64,000 nucleotides of DNA from Yersinia bercovieri ATCC 43970 (GCF_013282745.1 NZ_CP054044.1:930001-994000); one strand, 5' to 3'. Positions 1-11,955 are shown, counted from the first letter of the stretch. Notes: generated by a model not told the origin, from the sequence alone. Made by a program: numbers and translations.

Positions 1-912
<912 letters not shown>

Positions 913-2832
913 CTAATACGAATATTTTTTCTTTCCGGGAATCAAAGGCGTCGGTGGAGCAAAAAAATTGCCCTGTCCACCATAAATACCTTTCTCTTTC
1001 AGAGTTTGCCACTCTTCACGGGTAAGCACTTCCGCGGCAAAAACTTTTGCATGTGCGCCTGCACAAGCACCGGTAAGACTTTCTACAAACAACTGATTTT
1101 CATAACGTAAATTAATATTTCTGACTAACCCCGGATGAAGCTTAATCATCTCAATCCGTAGAGACTTAATATAAGAGGTGCTGACAACCGTCAATCCGGC
1201 CTGCGACACCATCACTTTGCAGCCCACACCAAGCAATAAACGTATCATCGGGCGGATGCGGTCGATATGTTGACACACATCAGCCTCTGCAAGTTCAAAG
1301 ATAATCCGCGTTCTATCCGATTTTTTGCATTGTAATAGCGTATCCCGCAGCCAACGCTGGAAAGGACGCTGCAATAATGAATCAACGCAGATAGAAAATG
1401 CCAGAGTTTCGTCCGGCCATAAAGATAATAAAGGAATTATCCGATCAATTTTTTGGCGGTCATAACGCTCAGCTAAACCAAACAGTTGCACCAAGGGGGT
1501 AAATTCAGCCGCCAGCAGCTCCTGCTTACCATCAAATATACGACTGATGACTTCACGATGATGAATCTTGCCGTCAACGGTAATGACCGGGCGTTGATAG
1601 AGTCTTGGGCCACCGCTCACCAATGTTTGTTCTAATAAAGTGCGCCATTTAACACTGCCACGCCCTCTTTCCGCTACTTGAGTATCGAATACATACCAAC
1701 CATTCCCGCCATACATCGCCGCATTTCTGGTCGCTTGCCTGGCATTATCCATAATCTGTTCGGTAGACTCGCCACCGCGGTACGCCACAATTCCAATATG
1801 CAGCAGTGATTCACGGTCAATAATATGGAGGTCGGGTAGAGTCCCGACCGCATGGACCAGTTGCGCGGCCATAACATCGGCATATTTTAAGGTTTTATGT
1901 GGCAGTAATATGGCGACCTCACTTTGATGGTAACGCGCCAGTAACGCCGAGGGGTGACGGGCCACAAAGGTAGAAAGCATATTAATCAGCGAATGCATCA
2001 ACTCTTGTACCCGCTGATGATCATTAGTTTCATTTAAGCGGTCAAAATCCGGCAGTTGTACCATCATCACCACGCCGTGAGCACCTGACTCTTCCAATTG
2101 CGTGGTCAACTGATTATCAAAAAACTGGCGATTGCTGAAACCGGTCTTGGCATCCTGCGCCGCAAAAGTGCGAATCAAGGTATCAACACGGTTACGCTCC
2201 GCCCTCACCTCTGTCAGCTCAGCTAATAGATGGTCAATGGCGCGGCTGGCGCAGGGGGGCCATTCGCGACCTTCGCTGCGAATGGCGTGTTCACGTTCGC
2301 CATTCAGAATGCGTTTTGCCCGCCACTCTAGTTTCTCCTGACCATCGGTCTGTTCACGTAGCCAACGAAAACTCAGCCAAAGTGTCAGCGCGATCACTAG
2401 CGCGACCAGCGATAAAACTGCCATCGCGTAAAAAGAGCGGGCATAGCTATTTAGCGGGTCAATATAAGTAAGGTGCATCGATGCACCCGGTTGATGCAAC
2501 ATAGATACAACCAGCGTGCGATGTTGACTATTGCTATTCCAAGGTGTGTAGGTGGCGGGGAGTTTGAGATGGTACAACGTACTGATTTCGTTCTGAATAG
2601 TGACATCCACGACGCCAATCGTTCGCATCATAATAGGCAGCCATTCACGTTCTTGCTCAACCGATTGCAGCAGCAGCGACTGATCATAAGTCGTCACAAT
2701 ACTCTGGAGTCGCTGCTCCATTTTTTTCTGACACAGATAGAAGAAACTTGCCGTGCTACCCAGTAGCACCAAACACATGCCCAATACGACCAGCAGTGTC
2801 ACAAACGCAGAAAGTTTGGTTGTAAATCGCAT
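913..2832 (-). CDS. csrD: RNase E specificity factor CsrD (degenerate GGDEF-EAL)
   Basis: Regulator that in E. coli directs RNase E to the CsrB/CsrC small RNAs and so raises free CsrA. The 639 residues match the family length (about 646). Two membrane segments lie near residues 10-32 and 133-157 around a periplasmic region, followed by a HAMP-like linker, a GGDEF domain (about 230-370) and an EAL domain (about 400-630). The catalytic signatures are degraded: the GGDEF position reads HQSEVAIL and the EAL position reads REVISRIF. This agrees with CsrD not making or degrading cyclic di-GMP. It sits directly upstream of mreB, the usual context. Confidence 0.93.
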   Translation of the reverse strand: MRFTTKLSAFVTLLVVLGMCLVLLGSTASFFYLCQKKMEQRLQSIVTTYDQSLLLQSVEQEREWLPIMMRTIGVVDVTIQNEISTLYHLKLPATYTPWNSNSQHRTLVVSMLHQPGASMHLTYIDPLNSYARSFYAMAVLSLVALVIALTLWLSFRWLREQTDGQEKLEWRAKRILNGEREHAIRSEGREWPPCASRAIDHLLAELTEVRAERNRVDTLIRTFAAQDAKTGFSNRQFFDNQLTTQLEESGAHGVVMMVQLPDFDRLNETNDHQRVQELMHSLINMLSTFVARHPSALLARYHQSEVAILLPHKTLKYADVMAAQLVHAVGTLPDLHIIDRESLLHIGIVAYRGGESTEQIMDNARQATRNAAMYGGNGWYVFDTQVAERGRGSVKWRTLLEQTLVSGGPRLYQRPVITVDGKIHHREVISRIFDGKQELLAAEFTPLVQLFGLAERYDRQKIDRIIPLLSLWPDETLAFSICVDSLLQRPFQRWLRDTLLQCKKSDRTRIIFELAEADVCQHIDRIRPMIRLLLGVGCKVMVSQAGLTVVSTSYIKSLRIEMIKLHPGLVRNINLRYENQLFVESLTGACAGAHAKVFAAEVLTREEWQTLKEKGIYGGQGNFFAPPTPLIPGKKKYSY

Positions 2833-3114
2833 CCCTTAGCCTTGCGAAGCGCATTATGAAGTAGAAAACTCAATTCCCTTGAGGAAAATACTATATGACA
2901 AAAACAGCTCATAACACTGATTTTTTACTTCATAATGCGACAATAGCCCAATAACTCCGCCCTTTTCCCTGAAATTCGGCGGTTCCTCTTTCAAGGATAG
3001 TCATAGTCAAAATCAACGGCCTGATTTTTGTCCTTGATCAGGCTTGAAGGTTGATGTTGCCGCTATATTGGCTCACTCTTAACTTATCATTTTTCTGTTT
3101 TTTTGGAGTGCGAT
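2833..3114. promoter_or_regulatory. Divergent csrD/acuI promoter region
   Basis: Non-coding gap of 282 bases between divergently transcribed csrD and acuI, so promoters for both must lie here. No binding site was recognised with confidence. The GGAG at 3105-3108 is the acuI ribosome site. Confidence 0.35.
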
Positions 3115-4092
3115 ATGCGAGCGCTTGTTCTTGAGCAAACTGACGGCCGTACCACCGCAGAAGTGCGTGAAATATCCCCCTCACAATTGCCTGCCGGTAA
3201 TGTCACGGTTGATGTCAATTGGTCTAGCCTGAATTATAAAGATGCACTAGCCATCACGGGCCAAGGGAAGATCATTCGTGAATTCCCAATGGTTCCCGGT
3301 ATCGATTTCGCCGGTACTGTGCACAGTAGCGAAGATCCGCGTTTTCACGTGGGTCAATCCGTGTTGCTGACGGGCTGGGGGGTCGGCGAAAACCATTGGG
3401 GTGGTTTGGCGGAGCAAGCGCGGGTGAATGGTGACTGGCTAGTGCCGATGCCTGAAGGGCTGGAACCCCGTAAGGCGATGATTATCGGCACTGCCGGTTT
3501 TACTGCCATGTTGTGCGTCATGGCGCTGGAAGAGGGTGGCGTCACACCTGAAAGCGGTGAAGTGGTCGTCACTGGTGCCAGTGGCGGCGTGGGGAGCACC
3601 GCGATCGCCTTGCTCTCTGCGCTAGGCTACCAAATTGCCGCGATTTCGGGTCGTGACAGCAACAGCGAATACCTGAAAAGTCTGGGTGCGCGTCGGGTAT
3701 TATCCCGCAGTGAGTATCTTGATGCTTCGCGCCCGCTGGAAAAACAGCTATGGGCAGGTGCTATTGACACCGTTGGTGACAAATTGCTGGCTAAAGTGCT
3801 GGCGCAGATGAACTACAACGGCACTGTTGCGGCATGTGGGCTAGCGGGCGGTTATACCCTGCCAACCACCGTGATGCCATTTATTCTGCGTAATGTGCGC
3901 TTGCAAGGGGTAGATTCAGTGATGACCCCACAACCGCGCCGCCAGCAGGCCTGGCAGCGGCTGCTGAAGATCTTACCTGAAAGCTTCTACCAACAAGCAT
4001 CACAATCCATCACGTTAGCCGATGCGCCGACCATCGCCGCTCGCTTGCTAGCGAATGAAGTCACGGGCCGAACCTTGGTTAAAGTGCGCTGA
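3115..4092 (+). CDS. acuI: Acrylyl-CoA reductase (NADPH) AcuI/YhdH
   Basis: Zinc-independent MDR-family reductase that converts acryloyl-CoA to propionyl-CoA with NADPH, removing a reactive electrophile. It has 325 residues. The GroES-like domain begins MRALVLEQTDGRT; the nucleotide fold carries VVVTGASGGVGSTAIALLS near residues 150-170. ATG 3115 is preferred over the in-frame upstream start at 3103 because GGAG lies 6-7 bases before it and the protein then starts like YhdH. As in E. coli, it lies between csrD and the accBC region. Confidence 0.92.
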   Translation: MRALVLEQTDGRTTAEVREISPSQLPAGNVTVDVNWSSLNYKDALAITGQGKIIREFPMVPGIDFAGTVHSSEDPRFHVGQSVLLTGWGVGENHWGGLAEQARVNGDWLVPMPEGLEPRKAMIIGTAGFTAMLCVMALEEGGVTPESGEVVVTGASGGVGSTAIALLSALGYQIAAISGRDSNSEYLKSLGARRVLSRSEYLDASRPLEKQLWAGAIDTVGDKLLAKVLAQMNYNGTVAACGLAGGYTLPTTVMPFILRNVRLQGVDSVMTPQPRRQQAWQRLLKILPESFYQQASQSITLADAPTIAARLLANEVTGRTLVKVR

Positions 4093-4292
4093 TTAACTCG
4101 TTTTCTCATAATAATCAGCACTGTAACACCGTTTTTCTATCAATAACGCCGGGGGGATGACTCTCCCGGTTTATCTCCTCCCCATTGTAATTATTTTTAA
4201 ATTTTTCTTTGCTCTCTCGCACTTATCGCCATAAGCCTCCATGATTAATATCACCACAGTCAATATGACGCTCTGTTCGATGGAGTAACTCT

Positions 4293-5333
4293 ATGCGCAA
4301 CATTTTCGCCAAAAATCACACTTCTCGTCCCCATAGTTCGCCGCGCAAACTGACGGAAGCAGATGTCACCCCTGAGAACATCTTTTACCAGCGCCGCAAG
4401 GTATTGCAGGCATTGGGAATTACTGCCGCCACGCTGGCGCTACCCACCTCAGCACAGGCCGATTTGCTGGCATGGTTTAAAGGCAATAATCGCCCCAAAG
4501 CCCCTTCGGGCAAGCCGTTGGAGTTTACCCAATCCGCCGCCTATCACCCCAATCTGGCGCTAACGCCGGAAGATAAAGTGACTGGCTACAATAATTTCTA
4601 TGAATTTGGCCTTGATAAAGCCGATCCCGCCGCCAATGCCGGCACCCTGAAAACGGAAGGCTGGAAAATCAAAATCGACGGTGAAGTGGCTAAGCCCATG
4701 ACGCTAGATATGGATGACCTGATGAAGCGCTTCCCACTGGAGGAGCGCATTTATCGTATGCGCTGCGTTGAAGCCTGGTCAATGGTAGTGCCGTGGATTG
4801 GTTTTGAACTGGGGAAACTGCTAAAGCTGGTTGAGCCGACCAGTAATGCGCGCTACGTCGCATTCCAGACTCTCTATGCCCCAGACCAGATGCCAGGGCA
4901 GGAAGACCGCTTTATTGGCGGCGGCCTAAAATATCCCTATGTCGAAGGGCTACGACTGGATGAGGCGATGCACCCGCTAGCCTTCATGACACTGGGTGTT
5001 TATGGCAAAGCACTACCACCGCAAAATGGCGCACCGCTGCGGCTGATTACGCCGTGGAAATATGGTTTTAAAGGGATAAAATCCATTGTTCATATTCGCC
5101 TGACCAATGATCAGCCCCCCACAACCTGGAATCTGAGCGCCCCAGACGAATATGGTTTTTATGCCAATGTGAACCCACATGTGGATCATCCGCGCTGGTC
5201 ACAGGCCACTGAGCGCTTTATTGGTTCTGGCGGCATCCTTGATGTACAGCGCCAGCCGACACTGCTGTTTAATGGTTATGCCGATCAAGTTGCATCACTC
5301 TATCGTGGATTGGATCTGAGGAAAAACTTCTGA
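4293..5333 (+). CDS. msrP: Protein-methionine-sulfoxide reductase catalytic subunit MsrP (YedY)
   Basis: Periplasmic molybdopterin enzyme that repairs methionine sulfoxide in envelope proteins. It has 346 residues. A Tat signal (RRKVLQALG, arginines 34-35) ends near the AQA-D cleavage site at about residue 57. The molybdenum-ligating cysteine appears as C158 in RMRCVEAWS. The N-terminus is about 12 residues longer than in E. coli YedY, but ATG 4293 has a good GGAG site. It overlaps msrQ by a TGATG junction, so the subunits are translationally coupled. In E. coli the pair lies elsewhere on the chromosome. Confidence 0.95.
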   Translation: MRNIFAKNHTSRPHSSPRKLTEADVTPENIFYQRRKVLQALGITAATLALPTSAQADLLAWFKGNNRPKAPSGKPLEFTQSAAYHPNLALTPEDKVTGYNNFYEFGLDKADPAANAGTLKTEGWKIKIDGEVAKPMTLDMDDLMKRFPLEERIYRMRCVEAWSMVVPWIGFELGKLLKLVEPTSNARYVAFQTLYAPDQMPGQEDRFIGGGLKYPYVEGLRLDEAMHPLAFMTLGVYGKALPPQNGAPLRLITPWKYGFKGIKSIVHIRLTNDQPPTTWNLSAPDEYGFYANVNPHVDHPRWSQATERFIGSGGILDVQRQPTLLFNGYADQVASLYRGLDLRKNF

Positions 5334-5932
5334 TGCGCCTCAGCCTACAACACATTAAGTGGCTCAAGGTGGCTATCTGGCTGGCAGCAGCGCTACCTTT
5401 CCTGTGGCTGGTTCTATCGGTCGACCAAGGCTGGTTCAGTGCTGATCCCGCCAAGGATATTCAGCATTTTACCGGGCGCATGACGCTTAAACTGCTACTG
5501 GCGACACTGCTGGTCACGCCACTGGCCCGCTATGGCAAACAGCCGCTGCTGATCCGTTGCCGTCGCCTATTGGGCTTATGGTGCTTTGCCTGGGGCACAC
5601 TGCATTTAGTCAGCTATTCAGTGTTGGAGTTGGGGCTAAGCAACATTAGCCTGCTCGGTCGTGAACTGGTCACCCGCCCCTACCTGACCTTGGGCATCAT
5701 TAGTTGGTTAGTGTTGCTGTCACTGGCAGTCACCTCCACCCTATGGGCGCAACGAAAAATGGGACCCAACTGGCAAAAGCTGCATAATTTGGTGTATGTT
5801 GTCGCCATTCTTGCGCCGATTCATTATCTTTGGTCGGTTAAAACCCTGTCGCCACTCCCCATTATTTACGCAGTGACGGCCGTAATATTACTCGTGCTGC
5901 GCTACAAAAAATTTCGCCAATGGTTGCGCTAA
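5333..5932 (+). CDS. msrQ: Heme-binding membrane subunit MsrQ (YedZ)
   Basis: Inner-membrane b-type heme protein that passes electrons from the respiratory chain or flavin reductase to MsrP. It has 199 residues and about six hydrophobic helices, with histidines in the helices of the ferric-reductase-like domain (for example [11 protein letters not shown] and [19 protein letters not shown]). The start ATG overlaps the msrP stop codon. Length and sequence fit YedZ closely. Confidence 0.95.
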   Translation: MRLSLQHIKWLKVAIWLAAALPFLWLVLSVDQGWFSADPAKDIQHFTGRMTLKLLLATLLVTPLARYGKQPLLIRCRRLLGLWCFAWGTLHLVSYSVLELGLSNISLLGRELVTRPYLTLGIISWLVLLSLAVTSTLWAQRKMGPNWQKLHNLVYVVAILAPIHYLWSVKTLSPLPIIYAVTAVILLVLRYKKFRQWLR

Positions 5933-6151
5933 AAACGGGTGCTTATTGGTGGCGAATGCACAGTTCAGACTCTTTTCTATTGAATATCTTCGCTGATAAG
6001 ACCAGTATTTAGCTGCTAATTGCTACGATATCATTATAATGCCCGACCTTAGTACCGATCGCAGTGTCAAATTCATCGTAAAAAGGTGACAAATCGGTAA
6101 CATCAGGTTATTTTTTACGATGATGTACTTATTGCCGGAGATACCAGCACA

Positions 6152-6604
6152 ATGTCGGATAAGTTTCACATTTTGCTTCTGAATGGCCCTAACTTGAATC
6201 TGCTTGGAACCCGTGAACCGGAAAAGTACGGTTCGACCACGTTGGCTGAGATTGTCAGCCAGTTAGAGACGCAAGCTCAGGAAGTGGATGTCGCGCTTTC
6301 CCATTTGCAGTCAAATGCAGAACATGTGCTGATCGAGAGAATCCACCAGGCGCGGGGTAATACCGATTTTATCCTGATCAACCCGGCAGCGTTTACGCAT
6401 ACCAGCGTAGCTCTGCGCGATGCATTGCTAGGCGTGGAGATCCCGTTTATTGAGATCCACCTGTCTAACGTGCACGCCAGGGAGCCTTTCCGTCATCACT
6501 CATATCTCTCTGATATCGCGGTTGGCGTCATCTGCGGACTTGGCGCAGATGGCTACAACTTTGCTTTACAGGCAGCGGTAAATCGCTTGTCAAAATCCAA
6601 CTAA
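6152..6604 (+). CDS. aroQ: 3-dehydroquinate dehydratase, type II
   Basis: Third step of the shikimate pathway, 3-dehydroquinate to 3-dehydroshikimate. The 150 residues are typical of the dodecameric type II enzyme. The active-site lid and tyrosine segment [19 protein letters not shown] is at residues 9-27, and the [17 protein letters not shown] and [18 protein letters not shown] motifs follow. E. coli uses the unrelated type I enzyme (aroD), so this gene is a point of difference from E. coli. It is 32 bases upstream of accB and probably cotranscribed with accBC. Confidence 0.97.
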   Translation: MSDKFHILLLNGPNLNLLGTREPEKYGSTTLAEIVSQLETQAQEVDVALSHLQSNAEHVLIERIHQARGNTDFILINPAAFTHTSVALRDALLGVEIPFIEIHLSNVHAREPFRHHSYLSDIAVGVICGLGADGYNFALQAAVNRLSKSN

Positions 6605-6636
6605 TTGCCACACAAAAAGAGTACGGAATCACACTC

Positions 6637-7101
6637 ATGGATATTCGTAAGATTAAGAAACTGATCGAACTGGTTGAAGAGTCCGGCATTTCAGAGCTGG
6701 AAATCTCAGAAGGCGAAGAGTCAGTACGTATCAGTCGTGCTCCCGCCGCGCCAAACTACCCAATGATGCAACAGCCGTATGCGTTTGCAGCACCACAGCA
6801 GCCAGCTCTGGCCGCCGCTGTCGCGCCAGCACCTGCTGCTGAAGCCGCAGCACCGGCAGCTATCAGCGGCCATATCGTGCGCTCCCCAATGGTCGGAACC
6901 TTCTACCGCACCCCGAGCCCGGATGCTAAAGCCTTCATTGAAGTAGGTCAGAAAGTTTCTGCTGGTGACACTCTTTGCATCGTTGAAGCGATGAAAATGA
7001 TGAACCAAATCGAAGCAGATAAATCCGGTACTGTAAAAGCCATTCTGGTTGAAAACGGTCAACCGGTTGAATTCGACGAGCCTCTTGTCGTCATCGAGTA
7101 A
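6637..7101 (+). CDS. accB: Biotin carboxyl carrier protein of acetyl-CoA carboxylase
   Basis: Carries biotin between the biotin carboxylase and carboxyltransferase of acetyl-CoA carboxylase, the first committed step of fatty-acid synthesis. It has 154 residues: an N-terminal region, an Ala/Pro-rich linker (about 46-78) and a biotinyl domain. The biotin-accepting lysine is K120 in [10 protein letters not shown]. accC starts 11 bases downstream, the usual accBC operon. Confidence 0.98.
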   Translation: MDIRKIKKLIELVEESGISELEISEGEESVRISRAPAAPNYPMMQQPYAFAAPQQPALAAAVAPAPAAEAAAPAAISGHIVRSPMVGTFYRTPSPDAKAFIEVGQKVSAGDTLCIVEAMKMMNQIEADKSGTVKAILVENGQPVEFDEPLVVIE

Positions 7102-7112
7102 CGAGGCGTTCC

Positions 7113-8462
7113 ATGCTTGATAAAATCGTAATCGCTAACCGTGGTGAGATTGCGCTGCGTATCCTGCGAGCTTGTAAAGAGCTGGGGATCAAAACTGTCG
7201 CAGTTCACTCCACGGCAGATCGTGATCTTAAACATGTGTTATTGGCTGACGAGACTGTCTGTATCGGTCCCGCGCCTTCTGTTAAAAGCTATCTGAACAT
7301 CCCGGCAATCATCTCTGCTGCTGAGATCACCGGCGCGGTGGCTATTCACCCCGGCTATGGTTTCCTGTCTGAAAATGCTGATTTTGCCGAACAGGTAGAA
7401 CGTTCAGGTTTCATCTTTATCGGGCCACGTGCCGAAACCATTCGCCTGATGGGCGATAAAGTTTCCGCTATCAGCGCGATGAAGAAAGCAGGTGTACCTT
7501 GCGTACCCGGCTCTGACGGCCCACTGACCGACGACACAACCAAAAACAAAGCCTTTGCCAAACGTATCGGTTATCCGGTCATCATCAAGGCATCTGGCGG
7601 CGGCGGTGGTCGTGGTATGCGTGTGGTTCGCCACGATAAAGATCTTGAGCAATCCATTAACATGACCCGTGCGGAAGCCAAAGCGGCTTTCAATAACGAC
7701 ATGGTTTATATGGAAAAATACCTTGAAAACCCACGCCATATCGAAATTCAGATTTTGGCTGACGGTCAGGGTAGCGCCATCTATCTGGCTGAGCGCGACT
7801 GCTCTATGCAGCGCCGCCACCAGAAAGTGGTTGAAGAGGCACCAGCACCAGGTATCACTGGCGAAATGCGCCGTTATATTGGTGAACGCTGTGCGAAAGC
7901 TTGCGTGGAGATCGGCTATCGTGGTGCCGGGACTTTCGAGTTCTTATATGAAAACGGCGAGTTCTATTTCATTGAAATGAACACCCGTATTCAGGTTGAG
8001 CACCCGGTGACCGAAATGATCACTGGTGTCGATTTGATCAAAGAACAGCTGCGTATTGCTGCTGGCCAACCTCTCTCCATCAAACAAGATGAAGTGAAAG
8101 TCCATGGTCATGCCGTCGAATGCCGTATCAATGCCGAAGATCCAAATACCTTCCTGCCGAGTCCGGGTAAAATTACTCGTTTCCATGCGCCGGGTGGTTT
8201 TGGTGTGCGTTGGGAGTCTCATATTTACGCCGGTTATACTGTGCCGCCATATTATGACTCCATGATCGGCAAGCTTATCACTTACGGTGAAAACCGTGAT
8301 GTGGCGATTGCGCGCATGAAAAATGCGTTGGCAGAACTCATCATCGATGGCATCAAAACCAACGTTGAGTTGCAGCAACGCATCATGAATGATGAAAACT
8401 TCCAGCACGGTGGCACCAATATCCACTATCTGGAGAAGAAGCTCGGGTTGCAAGAGACCTGA
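7113..8462 (+). CDS. accC: Biotin carboxylase of acetyl-CoA carboxylase
   Basis: ATP-grasp enzyme that carboxylates the biotin of AccB with bicarbonate. The 449 residues equal the family length. The order is an N-terminal domain ([20 protein letters not shown]), an ATP-grasp domain with the glycine-rich loop [14 protein letters not shown] near 160, the active-site segment [17 protein letters not shown] near 287-303, and a C-terminal domain. Followed by a rho-independent terminator. Confidence 0.98.
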   Translation: MLDKIVIANRGEIALRILRACKELGIKTVAVHSTADRDLKHVLLADETVCIGPAPSVKSYLNIPAIISAAEITGAVAIHPGYGFLSENADFAEQVERSGFIFIGPRAETIRLMGDKVSAISAMKKAGVPCVPGSDGPLTDDTTKNKAFAKRIGYPVIIKASGGGGGRGMRVVRHDKDLEQSINMTRAEAKAAFNNDMVYMEKYLENPRHIEIQILADGQGSAIYLAERDCSMQRRHQKVVEEAPAPGITGEMRRYIGERCAKACVEIGYRGAGTFEFLYENGEFYFIEMNTRIQVEHPVTEMITGVDLIKEQLRIAAGQPLSIKQDEVKVHGHAVECRINAEDPNTFLPSPGKITRFHAPGGFGVRWESHIYAGYTVPPYYDSMIGKLITYGENRDVAIARMKNALAELIIDGIKTNVELQQRIMNDENFQHGGTNIHYLEKKLGLQET

Positions 8463-8483
8463 TTTTTACCTTTCATGTGTTTG

Positions 8484-8612
<129 letters not shown>

Positions 8613-8623
8613 TTTTATATCAG

Positions 8624-8647
8624 GGCCGGTTAATCCCGGCCTTTTTT
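8624..8647 (+). terminator. Rho-independent terminator of the accBC transcript
   Basis: Stem GGCCGG / CCGGCC with a six-base loop (TTAATC), followed directly by a run of T. Confidence 0.85.
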
Positions 8648-8701
8648 CTTTTTCAACTCTCTTTCGGCTTAGATGCCCTAAATAATTGGCACAACTACCA
8701 T

Positions 8702-8847
8702 GCGGCAAACGAATGAAATCCGATAAGTCAATTCGGATAGCGGGAGCGACCAGGCAGCAAGCGAACGCATCCCGATGAGCTGACTCACGTCAGTGATTCG
8801 GGTGGGTGAGAGCAGCTAACAACGCTGTAGTGCCAAGTACGAAGGGT
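8702..8847. repeat. ERIC-type repeat, partly duplicated, upstream of yhdT
   Basis: Bases 8751-8847 read as an ERIC copy (CATCCCGATGAGCTGACTCACG, then GTGATTCGGGTGGGTGAG, ending GAAGGGTAT). The preceding 50 bases (GGCAAACGAATGAAATCCGA and following) look like a second damaged half-copy. The right end lies about 11 bases from the yhdT ATG, so the repeat forms most of that gene's leader. Confidence 0.7.
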
Positions 8848-8858
8848 ATGGAGAAGAT

Positions 8859-9101
8859 ATGGAAACAAGATTCCTACAGGCAAACAAAGAAGCACGCTGG
8901 GCCTTTGGCCTAACGCTGGCTTATTTAGCGGGCTGGATAATAACCGCTTATTTACCGGGTAATATTCCTGGAATGACTGGCTTACCCGCTTGGTTTGAAG
9001 CCGCCTGTATTGCACTGCCGCTGCTGTTTATCGGGCTATGTTGGCTGATGGTGCGCGTGATTTTCCGCGATATCCCACTGGGGGACGACAATGCAAACTG
9101 A
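8859..9101 (+). CDS. yhdT: YhdT family membrane protein
   Basis: Small inner-membrane protein of unknown biochemical role, always found next to panF. It has 80 residues and two hydrophobic helices (about 14-36 and 46-68). The ribosome site GGAGAAG sits just before ATG 8859. It overlaps panF by 11 bases, so the two are translationally coupled. Family assignment rests on length, topology and context. Confidence 0.88.
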   Translation: METRFLQANKEARWAFGLTLAYLAGWIITAYLPGNIPGMTGLPAWFEAACIALPLLFIGLCWLMVRVIFRDIPLGDDNAN

Positions 9102-10545
9102 TGTCATCCTGCCATTAGTGGGCTATTTGGCGATGGTATTTGGCTTATCTATTTACGCTTATACTCGCCGCCAAACCGGGAATTTTCTCAATGAATACTT
9201 CATCGGCAATCGCTCGATGGGGGGATTCGTACTGGCAATGACCCTAACCGCCACCTATATCAGCGCCAGCTCATTCATTGGAGGGCCAGGTGCGGCCTAT
9301 AAATATGGACTCGGCTGGGTCTTGTTGGCGATGATCCAACTGCCCGCGGTCTGGTTGTCTTTGGGCGTGCTAGGTAAGAAGTTTGCTATTTTGGCGCGCC
9401 GCTATAATGCCGTGACCCTCAACGACATGCTGTACGCCCGCTATCAGAGCCGCTTACTGGTGTGGCTGGCCAGCCTCAGCCTACTGGTGGCGTTTGTCGG
9501 GGCCATGACGGTGCAGTTTATCGGCGGTGCGCGCCTGCTGGAGACCGCAGCCGGGATCCCTTACGACACCGGCTTATTGATCTTCGGCATCAGTATCGCG
9601 CTCTATACCTCTTTCGGTGGCTTCCGCGCCAGTGTGCTGAATGACGCCCTACAAGGGCTGGTGATGCTAATTGGCACCATTTTGCTCTTGGTGGCGGTGA
9701 TCCATGCTGCCGGTGGCCTGCATAAAGCGGTCGAGACGTTGCAACATATCGATCCGGCGCTGGTTTCCCCGCAGGGGGGCGATCAGATCCTTGATGTGCC
9801 ATTTATGGCCTCATTCTGGATCCTGGTCTGCTTTGGGGTGATAGGTCTGCCACATACCGCCGTGCGATGCATTTCGTATCGTGATAGCAAAGCCGTGCAT
9901 CGCGGCATCATTATCGGCACCATTGTGGTGGCAATCCTGATGTTCGGTATGCATCTGGCCGGCGCTCTGGGGCGGGCGATCCTGCCGGATCTGAAGATCC
10001 CCGACCAAGTGATCCCAACACTGATGATCACCGTTCTGCCTCCGTTTGCGGCGGGGATCTTTTTGGCGGCACCGATGGCGGCGATAATGTCGACCATCAA
10101 TGCCCAACTGCTGCAATCCTCCGCCACTATCGTGAAAGATCTGTACCTCAATCTGAGGCCGACAGAGCTGAAAAATGAGGGTAAATTGAAGCGCATCTCC
10201 AGCATGTCGACACTGATCCTCGGGCTATTGCTGCTACTTGCGGCATGGCGTCCACCAGAGATGATTATCTGGCTGAATCTGCTGGCCTTTGGTGGCCTGG
10301 AGGCGGTATTCCTCTGGCCATTGGTGCTGGGGCTGTACTGGGAACGCGCCAATGCCCACGGAGCCCTTAGCTCAATGATTGTCGGTGCGGTATGCTATAC
10401 AGTACTGGCCAGTTTCAACATTAAAATAGCCGGCCTGCACCCGATAGTACCTTCGCTGGTGCTCAATCTGTTGGCGTTTTATATCGGTAATCAGTTTGGC
10501 GATCGCGCACGAAAGCGACAGCCCGTTACCGCCAGCGCTGAATAA
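9091..10545 (+). CDS. panF: Sodium/pantothenate symporter PanF
   Basis: Sodium-coupled importer of pantothenate, the coenzyme A precursor, in the inner membrane. It has 484 residues and about 13 hydrophobic segments, as expected for the solute:sodium symporter family. The family motif region is visible as GNRSMGGFVLAMTLTATYIS near residues 40-60, and later FAAGIFLAAPMAAIMSTINAQLL. It lies between yhdT and prmA as in E. coli. Confidence 0.95.
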   Translation: MQTDVILPLVGYLAMVFGLSIYAYTRRQTGNFLNEYFIGNRSMGGFVLAMTLTATYISASSFIGGPGAAYKYGLGWVLLAMIQLPAVWLSLGVLGKKFAILARRYNAVTLNDMLYARYQSRLLVWLASLSLLVAFVGAMTVQFIGGARLLETAAGIPYDTGLLIFGISIALYTSFGGFRASVLNDALQGLVMLIGTILLLVAVIHAAGGLHKAVETLQHIDPALVSPQGGDQILDVPFMASFWILVCFGVIGLPHTAVRCISYRDSKAVHRGIIIGTIVVAILMFGMHLAGALGRAILPDLKIPDQVIPTLMITVLPPFAAGIFLAAPMAAIMSTINAQLLQSSATIVKDLYLNLRPTELKNEGKLKRISSMSTLILGLLLLLAAWRPPEMIIWLNLLAFGGLEAVFLWPLVLGLYWERANAHGALSSMIVGAVCYTVLASFNIKIAGLHPIVPSLVLNLLAFYIGNQFGDRARKRQPVTASAE

Positions 10546-10656
10546 ATCGCTATATACCGCTATTATTTACCTAAACCTATACTATTTACCGAAACCTAAT
10601 TGAGAAAAACCGATCCCAAAACGCAAGTTAAGGATCGGTTTTGGAAGAGAAAAGCT

Positions 10657-11541
10657 ATGCCTTGGATCCAATTGAAGTTAAACACCACCGGCAATCAGGC
10701 CGAATCTCTGGGCGACGCGCTGATTGAGAGTGGCGCAGTCTCTGTCACGTTTCAGGATACCCACGATAATCCGGTGTTTGAGCCGCTGCCGGGCGAAACT
10801 CGCCTGTGGGGCGATACCGATGTCATCGGTCTGTATGATGCCGAAACCGATATGGCCGAAGTGGTTACCATGCTGGAATACCACCCGCAGCTCGGCACCG
10901 GTTTCATCCATAAGATTGAACAGTTGGAAGATAAAGATTGGGAACGTGAATGGATGGATAACTTCCACCCGATGCGTTTTGGCGAGCGCCTGTGGATCTG
11001 CCCAAGCTGGCGTGATGTACCCGACCCAACCGCAGTGAATGTGATGCTCGACCCCGGTCTGGCGTTTGGCACCGGGACTCACCCGACCACCGCGTTGTGC
11101 CTGCAATGGCTCGACGGCCTCGATCTGGCGGGTAAAACTGTTATCGACTTCGGTTGTGGCTCTGGCATCCTGGCGATTGCGGCGCTAAAACTCGGTGCAA
11201 CGCACGCTATCGGCATTGATATCGATCCGCAGGCCATTCAGGCCAGTCGCGATAACGCGCAGCGTAACGGCGTTTCAGAGCGTTTGGCGCTATATCTGGC
11301 AAAAGACCAACCGGCTGACTTATCCGCTGACGTGGTGGTTGCCAATATTCTGGCAGGCCCGCTACGGGAGTTGGCACCGCTGATTAGCGTCTTGCCGGTT
11401 GCTGGCGGCCACCTTGGCCTGTCAGGGGTGCTGGCAACACAAGCTGCGGGTGTCGCTGAGGCTTACGAGGATATGTTCACCCTCGACCCAGTGGCTGAGA
11501 AAGAGGAGTGGTGTCGCATTACGGGCGTACGTAAGCCATAG
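10657..11541 (+). CDS. prmA: Ribosomal protein L11 methyltransferase
   Basis: SAM-dependent enzyme that trimethylates ribosomal protein L11. It has 294 residues with an N-terminal substrate-binding domain beginning [16 protein letters not shown] and a Rossmann domain with the SAM motif [20 protein letters not shown] near 162-181. Start 10657 is chosen over the upstream in-frame start at 10600 because it matches the family N-terminus and has a GAGA site. The NILAGPL motif marks the catalytic region. Confidence 0.96.
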   Translation: MPWIQLKLNTTGNQAESLGDALIESGAVSVTFQDTHDNPVFEPLPGETRLWGDTDVIGLYDAETDMAEVVTMLEYHPQLGTGFIHKIEQLEDKDWEREWMDNFHPMRFGERLWICPSWRDVPDPTAVNVMLDPGLAFGTGTHPTTALCLQWLDGLDLAGKTVIDFGCGSGILAIAALKLGATHAIGIDIDPQAIQASRDNAQRNGVSERLALYLAKDQPADLSADVVVANILAGPLRELAPLISVLPVAGGHLGLSGVLATQAAGVAEAYEDMFTLDPVAEKEEWCRITGVRKP

Positions 11542-11556
11542 CATAGCCAGCAATAT

Positions 11557-11588
11557 CCCCTGCTGTTGTTATGAGATAACAGCAGGGG
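11557..11588. terminator. Strong hairpin after prmA
   Basis: Near-perfect stem CCCCTGCTGTTGTTAT / ATAACAGCAGGGG with a very small loop. It lacks a clear T-run on either strand, so it could be a factor-dependent terminator or an mRNA 3' stabiliser. Confidence 0.55.
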
Positions 11589-11888
11589 ATTCTCCCCCAT
11601 TCGAAATAGCACTTCCCGGCACCTTAGCGCACACTATTTTTAGCCAAAATGAGATGCTCGACACATTTGTATCTGTGCTTTATCGTTGATTTGATGAATA
11701 AATCAGCACTTTCGACCAAGATTATGTGGCGGCACCAGTCAATAATGATGTTGTTTAGTAGAAAACACTAAAGCGCACAAATTAACCAGTTAGCCTTAAC
11801 GTCATGTTATATATGAACAAATAATTAATTAGCCAAGATTGAGTCGCAATTTGCTGCTCTTTTTTCATCAATTGGTCAAAGTTTGGCC

Positions 11889-11917
11889 TTTCATCTGGGC
11901 GCAAAAATGCGTAATAT
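11889..11917 (+). promoter_or_regulatory. Probable dusB-fis promoter
   Basis: A -35-like TTTCAT (11889-11894) and -10-like TAATAT (11912-11917) are separated by 17 bases and followed by a GC-rich discriminator (ACGCGCCC). This resembles the growth-rate and stringently controlled fis promoter of E. coli. The dusB ATG is about 39 bases downstream of the -10 box. Confidence 0.6.
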
Positions 11918-11955
11918 ACGCGCCCTTACGGACACAGTGTGGTCATTCTTTGTCT

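Noticed and set aside
6721..7062. Antisense ORF across accB
   Set aside because: It is a shadow of the highly conserved accB frame with no ribosome site or homology.
11839..11955. N-terminal extension of DusB
   Set aside because: The extra residues are not part of the family and the reading frame runs through the likely dusB-fis promoter.
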